DNA of 64,000 nucleotides from Streptomyces taklimakanensis. Its GTDB lineage: Bacteria > Actinomycetota > Actinomycetes > Streptomycetales > Streptomycetaceae. The DNA is taken from positions 2,420,001-2,484,000 of the forward strand of contig NZ_WIXO01000001.1 in the NCBI RefSeq assembly GCF_009709575.1. The letters run 5' to 3'. The translations under genes and the position numbers were made by a program. Positions 49,850-58,395 of the stretch are shown here, in pieces. Position 1 is the first letter of the stretch. Each line of letters starts with the position of its first letter. The notes under the pieces are model-generated. The model had not been told where the DNA came from. It worked only from the letters and a program-made list of their open reading frames with translations, and searched no databases.

Positions 49850-51359
49850 TGTCCTGCTCTCCTCTTCTGTCTCTTTCCTGCGCGGTGGTGTGCTCGTTTT
49901 CTCTTGCGATGGTGCCGCCGGGTCGGCATACCGGCCCGGCCATGCCCGACGGGATCCGCCGGGCAAGCCTGTGAAGGATTCCGGGGTACGACCACTCTGC
50001 CCCCGGCCGAAACCGGGAAAACCGCACAGCTCCGGACACTACGCGCGTCACATGCACAAAGAAGGAATCCACGAGATGGTCGAACGGAATACAAGCGGAC
50101 CTTCGGAAGCGGGTGCGACCCCGAACCGGTTTCGAAATTCAGCTTATACAGGAACCGTCGTTTGTGAACACCCGAATCGATGAACGCCGGAGGATCGTAC
50201 GCCCACAACCCGACAGAAATACCAATTCGGGGAGGATCTCGGAAGCACAAGCAGAATCCATCCCCGCCCCGATTCAACGCGAAACAAACTTCCGTGGAGA
50301 GGGATGCCCTGCGAGACAGCGGACAAGTCGGTGCGCGACCGTCCGGCCGACCTACTGCCGTTGGTCCAAAATTGGGACACTCCTTTTCAGGCGGTAACGC
50401 GGGACGGGGCCGAGCGTAAACAGTGCGCGCCGGAGCTGTACACCACAAGGAAACCGCAGGTCGCCCTGGTGGCCCGCGGAAACGGGAACACGGGAACAGA
50501 TGGGCGGACGGGCTCGGCGTACGAGTCGACACGACTCCGCGGCGCAGCCGCAGGCCTTCGGCGGCCCATACGACAACAAGCGGGGCACCCGGGCATCCGG
50601 AAGCCCGGAACACCGCACTCCCGCCGGATCACTCACACCGTGTTCGGCGATGCCGGTGCTCCGCCCGTTTCGGCTCGACGGGCCACCGGTCGGCCTACGG
50701 CAGGATTTCCCGTTCCTCTTCCGGGAGGCGGTCGCACCTCTGCGGAAATTTCACTGTCGACGCGGAGGATCCCCTCGCGTACGATTCGATCTTGTGCATG
50801 TTTCCCCCTGTGGCAGATTTCCGTAGGTCCATGCTTCCGGAATCGAGGATTTCCACTGACCCTGCTGGTCGGGCAGGCTCAGCAACATGCTCGCGCACCA
50901 CACTATACACATCCGGACCGCCGGCGCCAGGGAAGAATAGCGGAGTTATCCACTCCACTTTGAATGGACCACACGGACGATCAAGACACCAGCCGACCGA
51001 AGATTCTTTCCGGTCGTTATTCCAGGCAAACACCGATCGAGTCCCCCAGTGGCCGATGGGTTAGTTTTTGACCTGGCGGACGGAAAGCGTCCTGCTGTAC
51101 CCATTTCAGACGACCCATGGCGATACAAGCCCACACACGCCCACACATGCCCGCTCCGGGCCGGGCGCCGCACCGCACCTCCTCCGCCCGACACCCCGGG
51201 GCCGGTGACGGGCCTCGTGCCACCGACCGGTGCCGCGGGCCGCGGGCCGGTTCCCAGCGACATCCGGACGGAAACGGGCGGGGCGGAGCGGTCGTCGGTC
51301 CGCCGCGTCACGTGGCCGGTCCTTGCCTTGAGCGCACTCCAGCGCGTTGGCTGGTGGCC
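49850..51359. other. 1.5-kb AT-richer intergenic region without a recognised gene
   Basis: Base composition is visibly lower in GC than the flanks, and codon use in every frame lacks the high third-position GC of this genome. The left end must hold the promoter and leader of the peptide operon, and the right end the promoter of the aldo/keto reductase. One small plus-strand frame with a good ribosome site (50076-50183) is listed separately. Other open frames here (for example minus 50695-51033) show no recognisable product. Possible contents are regulatory RNA, a decayed gene or foreign DNA. Confidence 0.6.
50076..50183 (+). CDS. Possible 35-aa small peptide
   Basis: The ATG at 50076 is preceded by aaagaagga with 9 bases spacing, a good Streptomyces ribosome site in a region otherwise poor in signals. 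The peptide is hydrophilic (MVERNTSGPSEAG...) and ends RNSAYTGTVVCEHPNR. That tail weakly recalls the KSSYSG...C pattern of DUF397 proteins, but the peptide is shorter and I do not assign it. Codon use is not GC-biased. It may be a genuine small peptide, a remnant or chance. Confidence 0.3.
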   Translation: MVERNTSGPSEAGATPNRFRNSAYTGTVVCEHPNR

Positions 51360-52346
51360 ATGAAGTACACGCAACTCGGACGCACCGGCCTCAAGGTCAG
51401 CCGCCTGGTCCTCGGCACGATGAACTTCGGTCCGCAGACCGACGAGCCCGAGAGCCACGCCATCATGGACGCCGCACTGGAGGCGGGCGTCAACTTCTTC
51501 GACACCGCCAACGTCTACGGCTGGGGCGAGAACAAGGGCCGCACCGAGGAGATCATCGGCAACTGGTTCGCCGGCGGCGGCGGACGCCGCGACAAGGTCG
51601 TGCTCGCCACCAAGGTCTACGGCAACATGGCGGCCGCGGACAACGACGTCTGGCCCAATCACGACAAACTGTCGGCGGTGAACATCCGCCGGGCCGTGGA
51701 CGCCAGCCTCAAGCGGCTGCGGACCGACCACATCGACCTGTACCAGTTCCACCACGTCGACCGGAACACGCCGTGGGACGAGATCTGGCAGGCCATGGAC
51801 GTCCTGGTCCAGCAGGGCAAGATCCTGTACGTCGGATCGTCCAACTTCGCGGGCTGGCACATCGCCCAGGCCAACGAGGTCGCGGCCCGCAGGGGCCGGC
51901 TCGGCCTGGTCAGCGAGCAGTGCAAGTACAGCCTCGTGGAGCGCCGCGCCGAGATGGAGGTCATCCCGGCCGCGCGGGACTACGGGCTGGGCGTCATCCC
52001 GTGGTCGCCGCTGGGTGGCGGTCTGCTGGGCGGTGTGCTCCGCAAGGAGCGGGAGAACCCCGGCCGCCGCTCGTCGGAGGCGCTGGCGAACAACCCGGAT
52101 CTGCGCGGGAAGGTGCAGGCGTACGAGGACCTGCTGGACAAGCACGGCCTGGAGCCCGGCGAGGTCGCCCTGGCCTGGCACCTCGCCCAGCCGGGCGTCA
52201 CCGGACCGATCATCGGCCCGCGCACGGACGAGCAGTTGAACTCGGCGCTGCGCGCGCTGGACCTGGAGCTGAGCGAGGAACTGCTGGCGTCGCTGGACGA
52301 GATCTTCCCCGGCCCGGGACCCTCCCCGGAGGCGTTCGCCTGGTGA
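51360..52346 (+). CDS. Aldo/keto reductase (328 aa)
   Basis: MKYTQLGRTGLKVSRLVLGTMNFG begins the TIM barrel. The catalytic tetrad is visible as Asp and Tyr in FFDTANVYGWG, Lys in VLATKVYG and His in YQFHHVDR. SEQCKYSLVER, VIPWSPLGGGLL and PIIGPRTDEQL are NADP-binding features of the AKR family. These enzymes reduce aldehydes and ketones with NADPH; substrate unknown. ATG at 51360 is chosen over an in-frame GTG two codons earlier. It lies beyond the AT-richer region and is not evidently part of the peptide operon. Confidence 0.93.
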   Translation: MKYTQLGRTGLKVSRLVLGTMNFGPQTDEPESHAIMDAALEAGVNFFDTANVYGWGENKGRTEEIIGNWFAGGGGRRDKVVLATKVYGNMAAADNDVWPNHDKLSAVNIRRAVDASLKRLRTDHIDLYQFHHVDRNTPWDEIWQAMDVLVQQGKILYVGSSNFAGWHIAQANEVAARRGRLGLVSEQCKYSLVERRAEMEVIPAARDYGLGVIPWSPLGGGLLGGVLRKERENPGRRSSEALANNPDLRGKVQAYEDLLDKHGLEPGEVALAWHLAQPGVTGPIIGPRTDEQLNSALRALDLELSEELLASLDEIFPGPGPSPEAFAW

Positions 52347-52392
52347 CCCGAGCCCGGTGACGGGTGCGCCGCACGCGCGCCCGACCGGGTAC

Positions 52393-52427
52393 GGGGCCGG
52401 CCCGTCCCGATGGGACGGGCCGGCCCC
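52393..52427. terminator. Bidirectional terminator after the aldo/keto reductase
   Basis: A 16-bp perfect stem (52393-52408 with 52412-52427) and a 3-base loop sit between the reductase and the convergent small membrane-peptide gene. Confidence 0.85.
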
Positions 52428-52455
52428 GCTGTCGTCGGTGCGTCCGCCGGCTCCC

Positions 52456-52542
52456 TCAGCCGACCAGGGCTGCCACGAGCACCACGGCGAGCATCAGCAC
52501 CAGGGCTCCGCTGACGATGCGGGTACGGGTCTTCGGATCCAC
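52456..52542 (-). CDS. Small single-span membrane protein (28 aa)
   Basis: From GTG at 52542 the peptide has a short charged N-terminus (DPKTRTR) and then one hydrophobic helix (IVSGALVLMLAVVLVAALVG) running to the stop. A purine-rich ttggggc lies just upstream of the start. Tiny proteins of this DPKT-R-R plus helix type are, from memory, common in Streptomyces annotation. Function unknown, presumably a membrane-embedded modulator. Confidence 0.6.
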   Translation of the reverse strand: MDPKTRTRIVSGALVLMLAVVLVAALVG

Positions 52543-52620
52543 GCCCCAACGGTAGCCCGCGCGCCGGTCGGTCCCCGCGCCGGCCCGCCCGGTCGGAGCC
52601 CGCGTGGTCGCCGCCCGCTC

Positions 52621-52667
52621 GGCCCGGCCCGCTCCGGCCCGGCCCGCTCCGGCCCGGCCCGGCCCGG
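52621..52667. repeat. GC-only tandem repeat (15-bp unit)
   Basis: Copies of cggcccggcccgctc are repeated about three times and decay into (ggccc)n. It lies immediately after the thpR stop codon on the minus strand and may also fold as transcript-end structure. Confidence 0.7.
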
Positions 52668-53249
52668 TCAGTGGCCCAGCGGCCAGACCTCCAGCGTCTC
52701 GTACCGGGGGCGGTCCCCGGACACCCCGGAGACGGGCAGCCGGCTGCGGACGAGGGTCAGCTCCCCGGCCCGCCACGCGCTGCCGGAGAAGTCGGCCAGG
52801 GCGTCGGCGAAGGGGCGCAGGTCGGTTCGCCGCGCGCCGGGGGCGCGGCCGGCGCGGGCGCGGGCGACGGTCAGATGGGGCCGGTAGGGGCGGTCCTCGA
52901 TCGGCACCCCGGTGCGTCGCGCCCCGGCCGAGACGGAGTCGGCCAGGGCGCGCAGGGCCGTGCGGCCGTCCGCCACCCCGGCCCACAGCACCCGGTCGCC
53001 GAAGCGGCCACCCCCGGCCAGCCGGGCGTCGAAGGGGCGGTGGCGGCGGGCGGCGCGACCGAAGCGTTCGCGCAGCTCCGGCAGGAGGTCCTCGTCCACC
53101 TCACCGAGGAAGGCCAGGGTGATGTGCCGGCCCTCGGCGGGGGTCCAGCGCAGCCGGTCGGCACCGGGCAGCGCTTGTAGCGCGCCCACCGCCGCCGCCA
53201 GTTCCGCGGCGGCGGGCGGGGGCGGCAGGACGGCGGTGAAGAGTCGCAT
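52668..53249 (-). CDS. thpR: RNA 2',3'-cyclic phosphodiesterase (193 aa)
   Basis: Two-histidine phosphoesterase (LigT/ThpR) fold: the paired HxT/S motifs are HITLAFLG (near residue 42) and HLTVARAR (near 124). The start MRLFTAVLPPPPA and the end RYETLEVWPLGH are typical. The enzyme hydrolyses 2',3'-cyclic phosphates to 2'-phosphates at RNA ends and ligates in vitro. Cytosolic. Length is normal for the family. Confidence 0.92.
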   Translation of the reverse strand: MRLFTAVLPPPPAAAELAAAVGALQALPGADRLRWTPAEGRHITLAFLGEVDEDLLPELRERFGRAARRHRPFDARLAGGGRFGDRVLWAGVADGRTALRALADSVSAGARRTGVPIEDRPYRPHLTVARARAGRAPGARRTDLRPFADALADFSGSAWRAGELTLVRSRLPVSGVSGDRPRYETLEVWPLGH

Positions 53250-53276
53250 GGGGGAAGTCTCGCGGGCCCGGTGCCG

Positions 53277-54875
53277 TCACGCGAGCACTTCCCCCCGGTG
53301 GTTGCGGTCCTCGCCCGGCGCGGTGGCCGGTGCGGGGTGGGGCGCCGTGGCGGGCGCGGCGACCGGGACGGTGGGCCGGGAGTCGACCGGGTTCCGCTCG
53401 GGGGCACGGCTCCGGGCCGGCGCCGCGGCACGCTCGCGGTCGGTGTCCGGGTCCGTGGCGGGGTCCTGCTCCGGGGCCGGCTCCGGAGCGGGACGGACGG
53501 CTATGCTCCCCCGCGCCCCGTCGCGTGCCGCGACCGGGACGAGCACCAGACGGCGACGCCCCCCACGGCGCTGGAGGCCCGGCCGCAGCCCGCCGATCCG
53601 GGCCAGCACCAGGCCGGTGGCGACGGCGGCCAGGGCGGAGATCGCGCCGCCCGCCAGGAAGCCGACCCGGGCCCCGTGGGCGTCGGTGAGCCAGCCCATC
53701 AGCGGCCCACCGATCGGGGTGCCGCCCATGAACACCATCATGTACAGGCTCATCACCCGGCCGCGCATCGCCGGATCGGAGGAGAGCTGCACCGTGGAGT
53801 TGGCGGTGACGTTGAAGGTCAGGCCCACGGCGCCGATGGGCACCATCAGCAGGGCGAAGAGCCAGAACGACGGGGAGACGGCCGCGACCATCTCCAGCAC
53901 GCCGAAGGCCAGCGCCGCGGCGACCATCACCCGCATCCGGCTCACGCCGCGCCGGGCGGCGAGCAGTGCGCCGGTGACCGAGCCGACGGCCATCAGGGTG
54001 TTGAGCAGGCCGTAGGTGCCCGCGCCCTCCTCGAAGACCTTGTCGGTGAAGGCGGTGAGCCAGATCGGGAAGTTGTAGGCGAAGGTGCCGACGAAGCCGA
54101 CGAGCGTGATCGGCCAGATCAGGTCGGGCCGGCTCGCCACGTACCGCAGTCCCTCACGGAGCTGCCCCTTGGCGCGCGGGGCGCGCTCGATGGTGTGCAG
54201 CTCGGCGGTGCGCATCATCAGCAGGCCGGTGATCGGCGCGATGAAGGACAGCCCGTTGAGCAGGAACGCCCAGCCGCTGCCCACGGCGGTGATCAGCACG
54301 CCGGCGACGGCCGGGCCGACCAGCCGGGCGGACTGGAAGTTGGCGCCGTTGAGGGAGACGGCGTTGGGGAGCTGTTCGGGACCGACCATCTCCGAGACGA
54401 AGGTCTGCCGCGCGGGGTTGTCGACGACCGTCGCCATGCCCAGGACGAGCGCGAGGGCGTAGACGTGCCAGACCTGGACGTGGCCGCTGAGGGTGAGGGC
54501 GGCCAGCGCCAGGCCGGTGAGGCCCATCGCGATCTGGGTGATCAGCAGCAGCCTGCGCTTGGGGTAGCGGTCGGCGATGACGCCGCCGTAGAGCCCGAGG
54601 AGCAGCATGGGCAGGAACTGCAGCGCGGTGGTGACGCCCACGGCCGTCGCGGAGCCGGTGAGGCTGAGGACCAGCCAGTCCTGGGCGATGCGCTGCATCC
54701 AGGTGCCGGTGTTGGAGACGAGCTGCCCCATGGCGAACAGCCGGTAGTTGCGGATCCGCAACGAGCTGAACATCGAGGGCTTGGCCGTGGCCTCGGCCTC
54801 GGGGGCGGCGGCGTGGGTGTTGGTGTCGTTGCCGTCAGGTGCGGGTGCGGAGTGTGCTCCGTGTCCCGAACTCAA
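53277..54875 (-). CDS. MFS transporter (532 aa), enterobactin-exporter-like group
   Basis: About twelve hydrophobic segments lie between residues ~35 and 430, with MFS loop features GGVIADRYPKRRLLL and a second-half repeat around LLAARRGVSRMRVM. NTGTWMQRIAQDWLVLSLTGSA is characteristic of the MFS_3/EntS-like exporters common in Streptomyces. The last ~95 residues are a low-complexity Pro/Ala/Arg tail. I use the TTG at 54875 because aaggagg lies 10 bases upstream and it avoids overlapping the MarR gene; a longer ATG form at 54962 would overlap it. It is 32 bp behind the MarR gene, so the two form a regulator-pump operon. Confidence 0.9.
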   Translation of the reverse strand: MSSGHGAHSAPAPDGNDTNTHAAAPEAEATAKPSMFSSLRIRNYRLFAMGQLVSNTGTWMQRIAQDWLVLSLTGSATAVGVTTALQFLPMLLLGLYGGVIADRYPKRRLLLITQIAMGLTGLALAALTLSGHVQVWHVYALALVLGMATVVDNPARQTFVSEMVGPEQLPNAVSLNGANFQSARLVGPAVAGVLITAVGSGWAFLLNGLSFIAPITGLLMMRTAELHTIERAPRAKGQLREGLRYVASRPDLIWPITLVGFVGTFAYNFPIWLTAFTDKVFEEGAGTYGLLNTLMAVGSVTGALLAARRGVSRMRVMVAAALAFGVLEMVAAVSPSFWLFALLMVPIGAVGLTFNVTANSTVQLSSDPAMRGRVMSLYMMVFMGGTPIGGPLMGWLTDAHGARVGFLAGGAISALAAVATGLVLARIGGLRPGLQRRGGRRRLVLVPVAARDGARGSIAVRPAPEPAPEQDPATDPDTDRERAAAPARSRAPERNPVDSRPTVPVAAPATAPHPAPATAPGEDRNHRGEVLA

Positions 54876-54907
54876 GTGGTGTTCGCCTCCTTGTGGTGCG
54901 ACTCCTT

Positions 54908-55351
54908 CTACAGTTGCGCGAGCTTCTCCAGGACGGGGGCGGCGGCGCGCAGTCGCGCCCACTCGTCCTCGTCGAGCCGGCCCGCGAGCTCGGCCAGCCA
55001 GGCGTTCCGCTTGGTGCGGCTGGCGGCGAGCATCGCCTCGGCCTGCTCGGTCTGGGTGACCACCTTCTGCCGGCGGTCCTCCGGATGCGGCTCCAGCCGG
55101 ACGAGGCCCTTGGCCTCCAGCATCGCCACGATGCGGGTCATCGAGGGCGGCTGGACGTGTTCCTTGCGCGCCAGCTCGCCGGGGGTGGCCGAGCCGCAGC
55201 GGGCGAGAGTGCCGAGGACCGACATCTCGGCCGGGCTCAGCGACTCGTCGACCCGCTGGTGCTTCAGGCGGCGCGCGAGACGCATCGTGGCGGAACGGAG
55301 GGCGTTGACCGCTTCGGCGTCCTCGCCCCGGGACAGATCCGGCATGTTCAT
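54908..55351 (-). CDS. MarR family transcriptional regulator (147 aa)
   Basis: Winged-helix MarR: LSPAEMSVLGTLARCGSATPGELA, recognition helix HVQPPSMTRIVAMLEAKGLVRL and wing PEDRRQKVV. It typically binds a phenolic or drug ligand and derepresses the adjacent pump gene. An imperfect palindrome covering its own start codon suggests autoregulation of the MarR-MFS operon. The ATG is at 55351. Confidence 0.94.
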   Translation of the reverse strand: MNMPDLSRGEDAEAVNALRSATMRLARRLKHQRVDESLSPAEMSVLGTLARCGSATPGELARKEHVQPPSMTRIVAMLEAKGLVRLEPHPEDRRQKVVTQTEQAEAMLAASRTKRNAWLAELAGRLDEDEWARLRAAAPVLEKLAQL

Positions 55352-55376
55352 TAGCCTAACTCATTACCTAGTCTAA
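55351..55376 (-). promoter_or_regulatory. MarR autoregulatory operator candidate
   Basis: A 26-bp imperfect inverted repeat, ttagcctaac-tca|t-tacctagtctaa, has 9 of 13 positions paired and strongly conserved TTAG outer arms. It begins at the first base of the marR start codon. It is the only AT-rich stretch upstream of the operon and fits the size of a MarR dimer site. Confidence 0.7.
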
Positions 55377-55567
55377 GGACCAGTGTGAGGCAGGCGGTGG
55401 CGGAGTGTCCTTCATCACCCGTACGGGCGCGCCCGTACGACGAACGACACACTGCCCCCGCCTACCCCGAGACCGCGTCCTGACGAAACCCACGGAATCG
55501 AAAGCGCTCAGCCTACGGACGGCCGGCACCCCACTCGAACGGCCCTCCCCGCACGCCGCGACACACG

Positions 55568-55605
55568 GAACGAGCGCCCGGACCGAATGGTCCGGGCGCT
55601 CGTTC
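55568..55605 (-). terminator. Terminator of the NCS2 permease gene
   Basis: A 17-bp perfect stem (55568-55584 with 55589-55605) and a 4-base loop (gaat) begin 35 bp downstream of the permease stop codon in the minus direction. Confidence 0.85.
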
Positions 55606-55639
55606 GAGTCGGTTCCGTGCCGGCGGTGGACGCCCCGGG

Positions 55640-57121
55640 TCAGCCGATGCCCAGGACCTGCTGGATCGGGTCGAGCAGGAAGTAGACGAGGAAGCAGGCG
55701 CCCACCGCGTTCAGCAGCCACGGGATCTCGCGGAAGCGTCCGGTGGCGGCGCGCAGCAGGATGTAGGACAGCACGCCGATGCCGATGCCGTTGGTGATGC
55801 TGTAGGTGAACGGCATCGAGATCAGGGTCAGGAACGCCGGGATCGCGACGGTCCGGTCGCTCCAGTCGATCTCCCGCACGTTCGAGGCCATGATCAGGAA
55901 GCCGACCACGACCAGCGCCGGGGTGGCGGCGTGCGACGGCACCACGGTGGCCAGCGGGGTGAAGACCAGCGCCAGCAGGAACAGCGCTCCGGTCATGATG
56001 TTGGCCAGACCGGTACGGGCGCCCTCACCGACACCGGCGGTGGACTCCACGAAGCAGGTGGTGGCCGAGCAGGAACCGACGCCGCCGCCCGCGACGCCGA
56101 GACCGTCCACCATCAGGATGCGGCCCATGCCCGGGAGCCGACCCTTGTCGTCGGTCAGCTTCGCCTCGTGGCCGACGCCGATGATCGTGCCCATCGCGTC
56201 GAAGAAGCCGGACAGCAGCACCGTGAAGACGAACAGGGAACCGGTCAGCAGCCCGACCTCCTCGAAGCCGCCGAAGAGGCTGACCTCGCCGATCAGTCCG
56301 AAGTCGGGGGTGCTGACGATCTTCTCGGGCACGTTGGGCACGGCCAGGCCCCAGGCGGAGTCCGGGATCGCGGCGATCGCGTTGATCACCACCGCCACGA
56401 CGGTCATCGTGGCGATGCTGATCAGGATCGCGCCCTTGACCCCCCGCACGACCAGCACGAACGTCAGCGCCAGACCGAGGACGAAGACCAGCACCGGCCA
56501 GCCCGTCAGATGGCCGCCCTGGCCGAGGCCCAGGGGCACGGTGGTGTGGGCGGCGTCGGGGTTGCGGGTGACGAACCCGGAGTCCACCAGGCCGATGAGG
56601 GTGATGAACAGGCCGATGCCGATCGCGATGGCCCGTCGAAGCCCGCCGGGAATGGCGTCCATGACGCGCTCGCGCAGCCCGGAGGCGACCAGCAGCATCA
56701 GCACCAGCCCCGCCAGGACCACCATGCCCATCGCGTCCGGCCAGCTCATCTGCGGCGCGAGCTGGAGGGAGACCACGGCGTTGATGCCCAGTCCGGCGGC
56801 CAGGGCGATGGGCACGTTGCCGATGACGCCCATCAGGAGGGTGGTCAGACCGGCCATCAACGCGGTGGCGGTGACGAGCTGGGCGTTGTCGAGTTGTTGG
56901 CCGAACTTGTCCTGGCCGGCGCCGAGGATGATCGGGTTCAGCACGACGATGTAGGCCATCGCGAAGAAGGTGGCCAACCCACCGCGCAGTTCGCGGCCGA
57001 CCGTCGAACCTCGTTCGGAGATCTTGAAGAAGCGGTCCAGGCCGCCTCCGGGCGGCGGGTTTCCGGGGTCCTTGCCGTGGATGCCGGACGTGGCCGTGGT
57101 GTCGGTGACCGGAGCGGACAT
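55640..57121 (-). CDS. NCS2/AzgA-type purine permease (493 aa)
   Basis: Proton-coupled nucleobase uptake across the cytoplasmic membrane, probably adenine, guanine or hypoxanthine. Features: RFFKISERGSTVGRELRGGLATFFAMAYI, the AAGLGINAVVSLQLAP loop with the conserved Gly-x-Asn, FVFTVLLSGFFDAMGTIIGVG and SCSATTCFVESTAGVGEGARTG in the substrate-binding repeat. Around 12-14 hydrophobic segments are present. These are the AzgA (COG2252) signatures rather than the xanthine/uracil branch. Start ATG at 57121 is preceded by gaaggtc. No purine riboswitch was recognised in the leader. Confidence 0.93.
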   Translation of the reverse strand: MSAPVTDTTATSGIHGKDPGNPPPGGGLDRFFKISERGSTVGRELRGGLATFFAMAYIVVLNPIILGAGQDKFGQQLDNAQLVTATALMAGLTTLLMGVIGNVPIALAAGLGINAVVSLQLAPQMSWPDAMGMVVLAGLVLMLLVASGLRERVMDAIPGGLRRAIAIGIGLFITLIGLVDSGFVTRNPDAAHTTVPLGLGQGGHLTGWPVLVFVLGLALTFVLVVRGVKGAILISIATMTVVAVVINAIAAIPDSAWGLAVPNVPEKIVSTPDFGLIGEVSLFGGFEEVGLLTGSLFVFTVLLSGFFDAMGTIIGVGHEAKLTDDKGRLPGMGRILMVDGLGVAGGGVGSCSATTCFVESTAGVGEGARTGLANIMTGALFLLALVFTPLATVVPSHAATPALVVVGFLIMASNVREIDWSDRTVAIPAFLTLISMPFTYSITNGIGIGVLSYILLRAATGRFREIPWLLNAVGACFLVYFLLDPIQQVLGIG

Positions 57122-57414
57122 GCGTGACCTTCACTGAGCGGTAGGGGGAACTCTTGGAGGTTCCTACGAACAGAACCCGACGAACCCAAGATGTTTTCAG
57201 TATGAACGCACCATGACGGGAAAAGCCATTCCCACGACCCGCCACCGCTCCCGTTCCGCCGTGAGTCTCCCCACACGCCACGCCCCACCACGGGCCCGCC
57301 GCCCCGCGACCCGGATGCCACGCCCCGCTCGGCGCGCCCGTCCCCCCTGGTTACGCTGGTCCGGAACGCCACGGAGAGACGGGCGACGGGGTGACGGGAC
57401 CGAAGGAGCCGGCG

Positions 57415-57744
57415 ATGGGCCTGAACAGGTGGACGAGCGGCGAGCGCGAAGCGCCCGCCCCCCTGGAGGGCAACGTGGTCGCCACCGTCGTCGGCGGCAC
57501 GGTCATCTGGTTCACGCTCTTCCTGGTCCAACTCCCCTTCTACGGCTGGTTCGTCGACCACGACCGCACCTGGTGGCTGTGGACCTGCCTGGCCGGCGGC
57601 GTGCTGGGCCTGTACGGCATCTGGTACACCCGCCGCCGCGAGGCGGCCCTGCGTCGGACCCGGCTCGCGGCGGAGACCGAGCGCGGCGACGGGTCGGAAC
57701 GGAACGGGCGGAAGCCAGAGGACGACCCCGCCACCACCGACTGA
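57415..57744 (+). CDS. DUF2530 family membrane protein (109 aa)
   Basis: Two membrane helices, VVATVVGGTVIWFTLFLVQL and WWLWTCLAGGVLGLYGIWY, with the aromatic YGWFVDHDRTWW loop typical of this actinobacterial family of unknown function; the charged C-terminal tail is variable. ATG at 57415 is selected over GTG 57391 because gaaggag lies 6 bases upstream of the ATG. Confidence 0.82.
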   Translation: MGLNRWTSGEREAPAPLEGNVVATVVGGTVIWFTLFLVQLPFYGWFVDHDRTWWLWTCLAGGVLGLYGIWYTRRREAALRRTRLAAETERGDGSERNGRKPEDDPATTD

Positions 57745-57834
57745 CGCGCCCGGCCGGGCCCCCTGCCCCGGGCCGGACGCGTCACGCGCGGGTACGCGCC
57801 TTCGGCCGCCCGGGGCCGCCGGACGCGGCGAGCG

Positions 57835-58167
57835 TCAGAGGGCCGCGTGCGCCTCCTTCGTCAGCGCCACCGCCGTCGCCAGGCTCAGGGACGGCTCGGC
57901 CTCGCGCAGCGCCTTGACCGCGCGCACCGAATCCAGCGGACCGGTGAAGCCGACCGCCTCCAGCCTTCCGAGCGTCCACCGGGCCCGCACCCGCGTGTCG
58001 TCGGCCGTCTCCGCCGCCCCGCGAGCGGTCCGCAGGGCCCGCTCCAGCCCGGGCCTGTCCTCCGGGCTCGCCCCGTCCAGGGCCCGCTCCAGTGCCGCGA
58101 GGACCTCCCCGGAGTCCCGCAGGACGATGACCGCTTCCGTCTTCTTGCGCTTCCCGTCGCCGAACAT
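57835..58167 (-). CDS. Hypothetical protein (110 aa)
   Basis: From ATG at 58167: a basic N-terminus (MFGDGKRKKTEA), one short strand (VIVLRDSG) and then helical, acidic-basic sequence with paired LERAL helices and a C-terminal SLATAVALTKEAHAAL helix. No membrane segment or known motif was recognised. GC third-position bias is good, so it is likely real. The C-terminal portion resembles small helical modules, but no family is assigned. Confidence 0.6.
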   Translation of the reverse strand: MFGDGKRKKTEAVIVLRDSGEVLAALERALDGASPEDRPGLERALRTARGAAETADDTRVRARWTLGRLEAVGFTGPLDSVRAVKALREAEPSLSLATAVALTKEAHAAL

Positions 58168-58395
58168 GGGGACATCGTCCGCGCCGGGGCGTCCCCGCAC
58201 CACCGGGTTGAGGGACTTCCGAGGTCGGGCACCGCCACCGCCACCGCCACCGCCGCGCTCGTGGGGGTGCTCTTCCCGATCGGCGGGGACTCAAGCGACA
58301 CGGGGTGGGCAGCCGCGAGGCAAAACCCTTCGCGCGCCCGACGGACGCGTTGTTACCGTCCGGGCCGCACCACCCCCCTGGGAGAAACGGGCACC

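Noticed and set aside
50180..50419. 79-codon plus-strand frame starting in an ATGA overlap with the 35-aa frame
   Set aside because: Codon use is unlike a Streptomyces gene, no ribosome site or family is visible and the overlap may be chance.
50695..51033. 112-codon minus-strand frame in the AT-richer region
   Set aside because: The translation shows no recognisable fold or motif and no clear ribosome site. I could not support it as a gene.
57122..57414. Purine riboswitch in front of the NCS2 permease
   Set aside because: Only a small ggaacctccaagagttcc-type hairpin is present. The conserved purine-aptamer core was not found.
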